From positions 1 through 17,301 of the forward strand of contig CAJLTE010000071.1 of NCBI GenBank assembly GCA_905209435.1: a DNA stretch of 17,301 bases. The letters are read 5' to 3'. The notes under the pieces were generated by a model, which saw only the letters and a program-made list of their open reading frames with translations, was not told the DNA's origin and did no database searches. The stretch is from an uncultured Blautia sp. (lineage in GTDB: Bacteria > Bacillota_A > Clostridia > Lachnospirales > Lachnospiraceae). Below, piece after piece: positions 16,537 to 17,301 of this stretch. Both the position numbers and the translations under genes were made by a program. Position 1 is the stretch's first letter. Each line of letters begins with the position of its first letter.

Positions 16537-16926
16537 TTACAGTGCCATATTTTTTTCTACCGCCTGCATTCTGTTCTCAAGATTTGCAACATGTTCCATC
16601 AGGTAACTGGTTTGTACTGCATTCACATGATTATTATGCGCCGCTTCCACAGCTTCATTAAATTTCTTCACCAAATAACCATGATTTTCCGCTAAGATTG
16701 AAATATTTCTGTCAGTTACATTTTCAAGATGAAGTTTGATACCGTTTACTTCTTTTTTCAAATCACAAATATCCTGCTGTAACGGTTCAATAGCTTTCTG
16801 AACGGTAATTTCTACTGTTTCCTTCACTGTAGCTTCTACTGTTTCCTTCACCGTAGCTTCTACTGTTTCCTTCACCGTAGCTTCCATCATTTCCTTTAAC
16901 ATTTTCATGTCATTTTTATCCAGCAT
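16537..16926 (-). CDS. Small coiled-coil protein with octapeptide repeats, function unknown
   Basis: 129 residues from the ATG at 16926, chosen because GGAGG lies 8 bases upstream; an in-frame GTG at 16935 overlaps that site. Residues 15-38 are three exact copies of EATVKETV, followed by a degenerate copy (EITVQKAI). The remainder (IEPLQQDICDLKKEVNGIKL and onward, ending LENRMQAVEKNMAL) has heptad-like spacing of hydrophobic residues, with a central ENHGYLVKKFNEAVE segment. No signal peptide or membrane segment is seen, so it should be a cytoplasmic, elongated, probably oligomeric protein. I recall similar short coiled-coil hypothetical proteins beginning MLDKND in other clostridia, but none with a function I can cite. 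It stands alone with its own promoter, between two inverted repeats. No clear terminator follows. Confidence 0.8.
   Translation of the reverse strand: MLDKNDMKMLKEMMEATVKETVEATVKETVEATVKETVEITVQKAIEPLQQDICDLKKEVNGIKLHLENVTDRNISILAENHGYLVKKFNEAVEAAHNNHVNAVQTSYLMEHVANLENRMQAVEKNMAL
16811..16882 (-). repeat. Three tandem 24-bp repeats inside the coiled-coil gene
   Basis: Units at 16811-16834, 16835-16858 and 16859-16882. The second and third are identical; the first differs by one base. The unit length is a multiple of three, so gain or loss of units would change protein length by eight residues without breaking the frame. Confidence 0.95.
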
Positions 16927-16972
16927 GTTTCTCACCTCCTGACATACCTGTCTATTTATTTCTTTTCTGCTG

Positions 16973-17001
16973 ATTATAACAAGCCCTGGATATGAAGTCT
17001 A
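16973..17001 (-). promoter_or_regulatory. Promoter of the coiled-coil gene
   Basis: A perfect TATAAT (16978-16973) preceded by an extended TGT element, with TAGACT (17001-16996, 4 of 6) 17 bases upstream. The -35 box and most of the spacer lie in the right inverted-repeat copy. Confidence 0.65.
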
Positions 17002-17006
17002 TTGAT
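16981..17006 (-). repeat. Right copy of the inverted repeat flanking the coiled-coil gene
   Basis: A 26-base segment matching 16498-16522 in opposite orientation with one mismatch and one gap. Unlike the left copy, it overlaps the -35 region of the coiled-coil gene's promoter, so it could also bind a regulator. Confidence 0.8.
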
Positions 17007-17193
17007 TTTTCAATATTCCATATATAACCATTCTCTATATTTATGTTTCTTTTTATAATGTATTTCATAATTCTTCTGTATCATAATTATTTGCAGGGTA
17101 AATATCGTGAAAAAACAATTTCTCGAGTCATGCGGATATTTGCAATCCGCTTCGCTACTTACTTGATTTGGTTAAATTGATTTATTCAGAAAT
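17007..17193. other. A+T-rich gap with one small hairpin
   Basis: No supportable gene. The one clear structure is GCGGAT (17132-17137) with ATCCGC (17145-17150) around a 7-base loop, inside a locally G+C-richer patch (17121-17165) that contrasts with the surrounding A+T-rich DNA and could be a repeat remnant. Confidence 0.4.
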
Positions 17194-17234
17194 GAAAAAA
17201 AGCCCATAAACCCAATTTTTAGGTTTATAGACTT
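17194..17234 (-). terminator. Terminator of the tRNA gene
   Basis: AAGTCTATAAACC pairs along all 13 positions (three G-U) with GGTTTATGGGCTT around a 9-base loop, followed by TTTTTT on the minus strand, 16 bases after the tRNA 3' end. Confidence 0.88.
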
Positions 17235-17249
17235 ATCTTTCGTAGATAG

Positions 17250-17301
17250 TAGCGAGAGGGGGATTCGAACCCTCGACACCACGGGTATGAACCGTGTGCT
17301 C
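17250..17301 (-). tRNA. tRNA with CAT anticodon (Met-type), 3' part only
   Basis: Read on the minus strand from the window edge: D-stem 3' strand GAGC, base 26 A, anticodon stem CACGG/CCGTG with the 7-base loop TTCATAC (anticodon CAT), a 5-base variable region, T-stem GAGGG, T-loop TTCGAAT, CCCCC, acceptor strand TCTCGCT and discriminator A. All spacings are canonical. CAT could be elongator Met, initiator Met or the lysidine-modified Ile tRNA; the missing 5' half prevents a choice. Oddities: the T-stem has an A-C mismatch (50-64), and the bases after the discriminator are CTA, so CCA is not encoded. The terminator just downstream supports a real transcript. Confidence 0.85.

Noticed and set aside
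16811..16882. CRISPR-like repeat array
   Set aside because: The 24-bp units are directly adjacent with no spacers and encode in-frame octapeptides, so they are coding tandem repeats.

Overview
The window looks like chromosomal DNA from an anaerobic Firmicute, most likely a Lachnospiraceae-type gut clostridium (Blautia, Dorea or Ruminococcus-like). This is an inference from the type III glutamine synthetase, the T-box-controlled trp operon, strong AGGAGG-type ribosome binding sites and A+T-rich intergenic DNA with sigma-A-like promoters. Nearly every gene is on the minus strand; the only convincing plus-strand gene is a HAD phosphatase in the middle.

From the left: the first codons of an unidentified minus-strand gene with a good promoter (1-102); a VWA-domain protein and its MoxR-type AAA+ ATPase partner (212-2915); a terminator; then a two-gene unit of a lipid/diacylglycerol kinase followed by glutamine synthetase III (3039-6111), with a strong promoter. 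Next is a gene-free stretch (6112-6697) holding a roughly 245-bp imperfect palindrome and smaller inverted repeats, then the HAD gene (6698-7492). A large hairpin (7499-7591) separates it from the convergent trp operon.

The trp operon (7609-14168) is complete and in order trpE-G-D-C-F-B-A, with overlapping or closely spaced genes. It is preceded by a promoter and a full T-box leader whose specifier codon reads UGG (Trp) and whose antiterminator variable base is C, matching the G73 of tRNA-Trp. The operon is therefore expected to be read through when uncharged tRNA-Trp builds up. Upstream lie an NCS2 purine permease (14808-16268), with its own promoter and an attenuator-like leader of no class I recognise, and a small coiled-coil gene (16537-16926) carrying 24-bp tandem repeats and flanked by a 25/26-bp inverted repeat. 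The window ends inside a minus-strand tRNA gene with a CAT anticodon, followed by its terminator.

Most of the window is ordinary metabolism. The items most worth a second look are the inverted-repeat-bounded coiled-coil gene, the long palindrome at 6221-6465, the unclassified permease leader, and the orphan MoxR/VWA pair whose Walker A motif ends in Asn. I cannot show from sequence alone that any of these is a new system.
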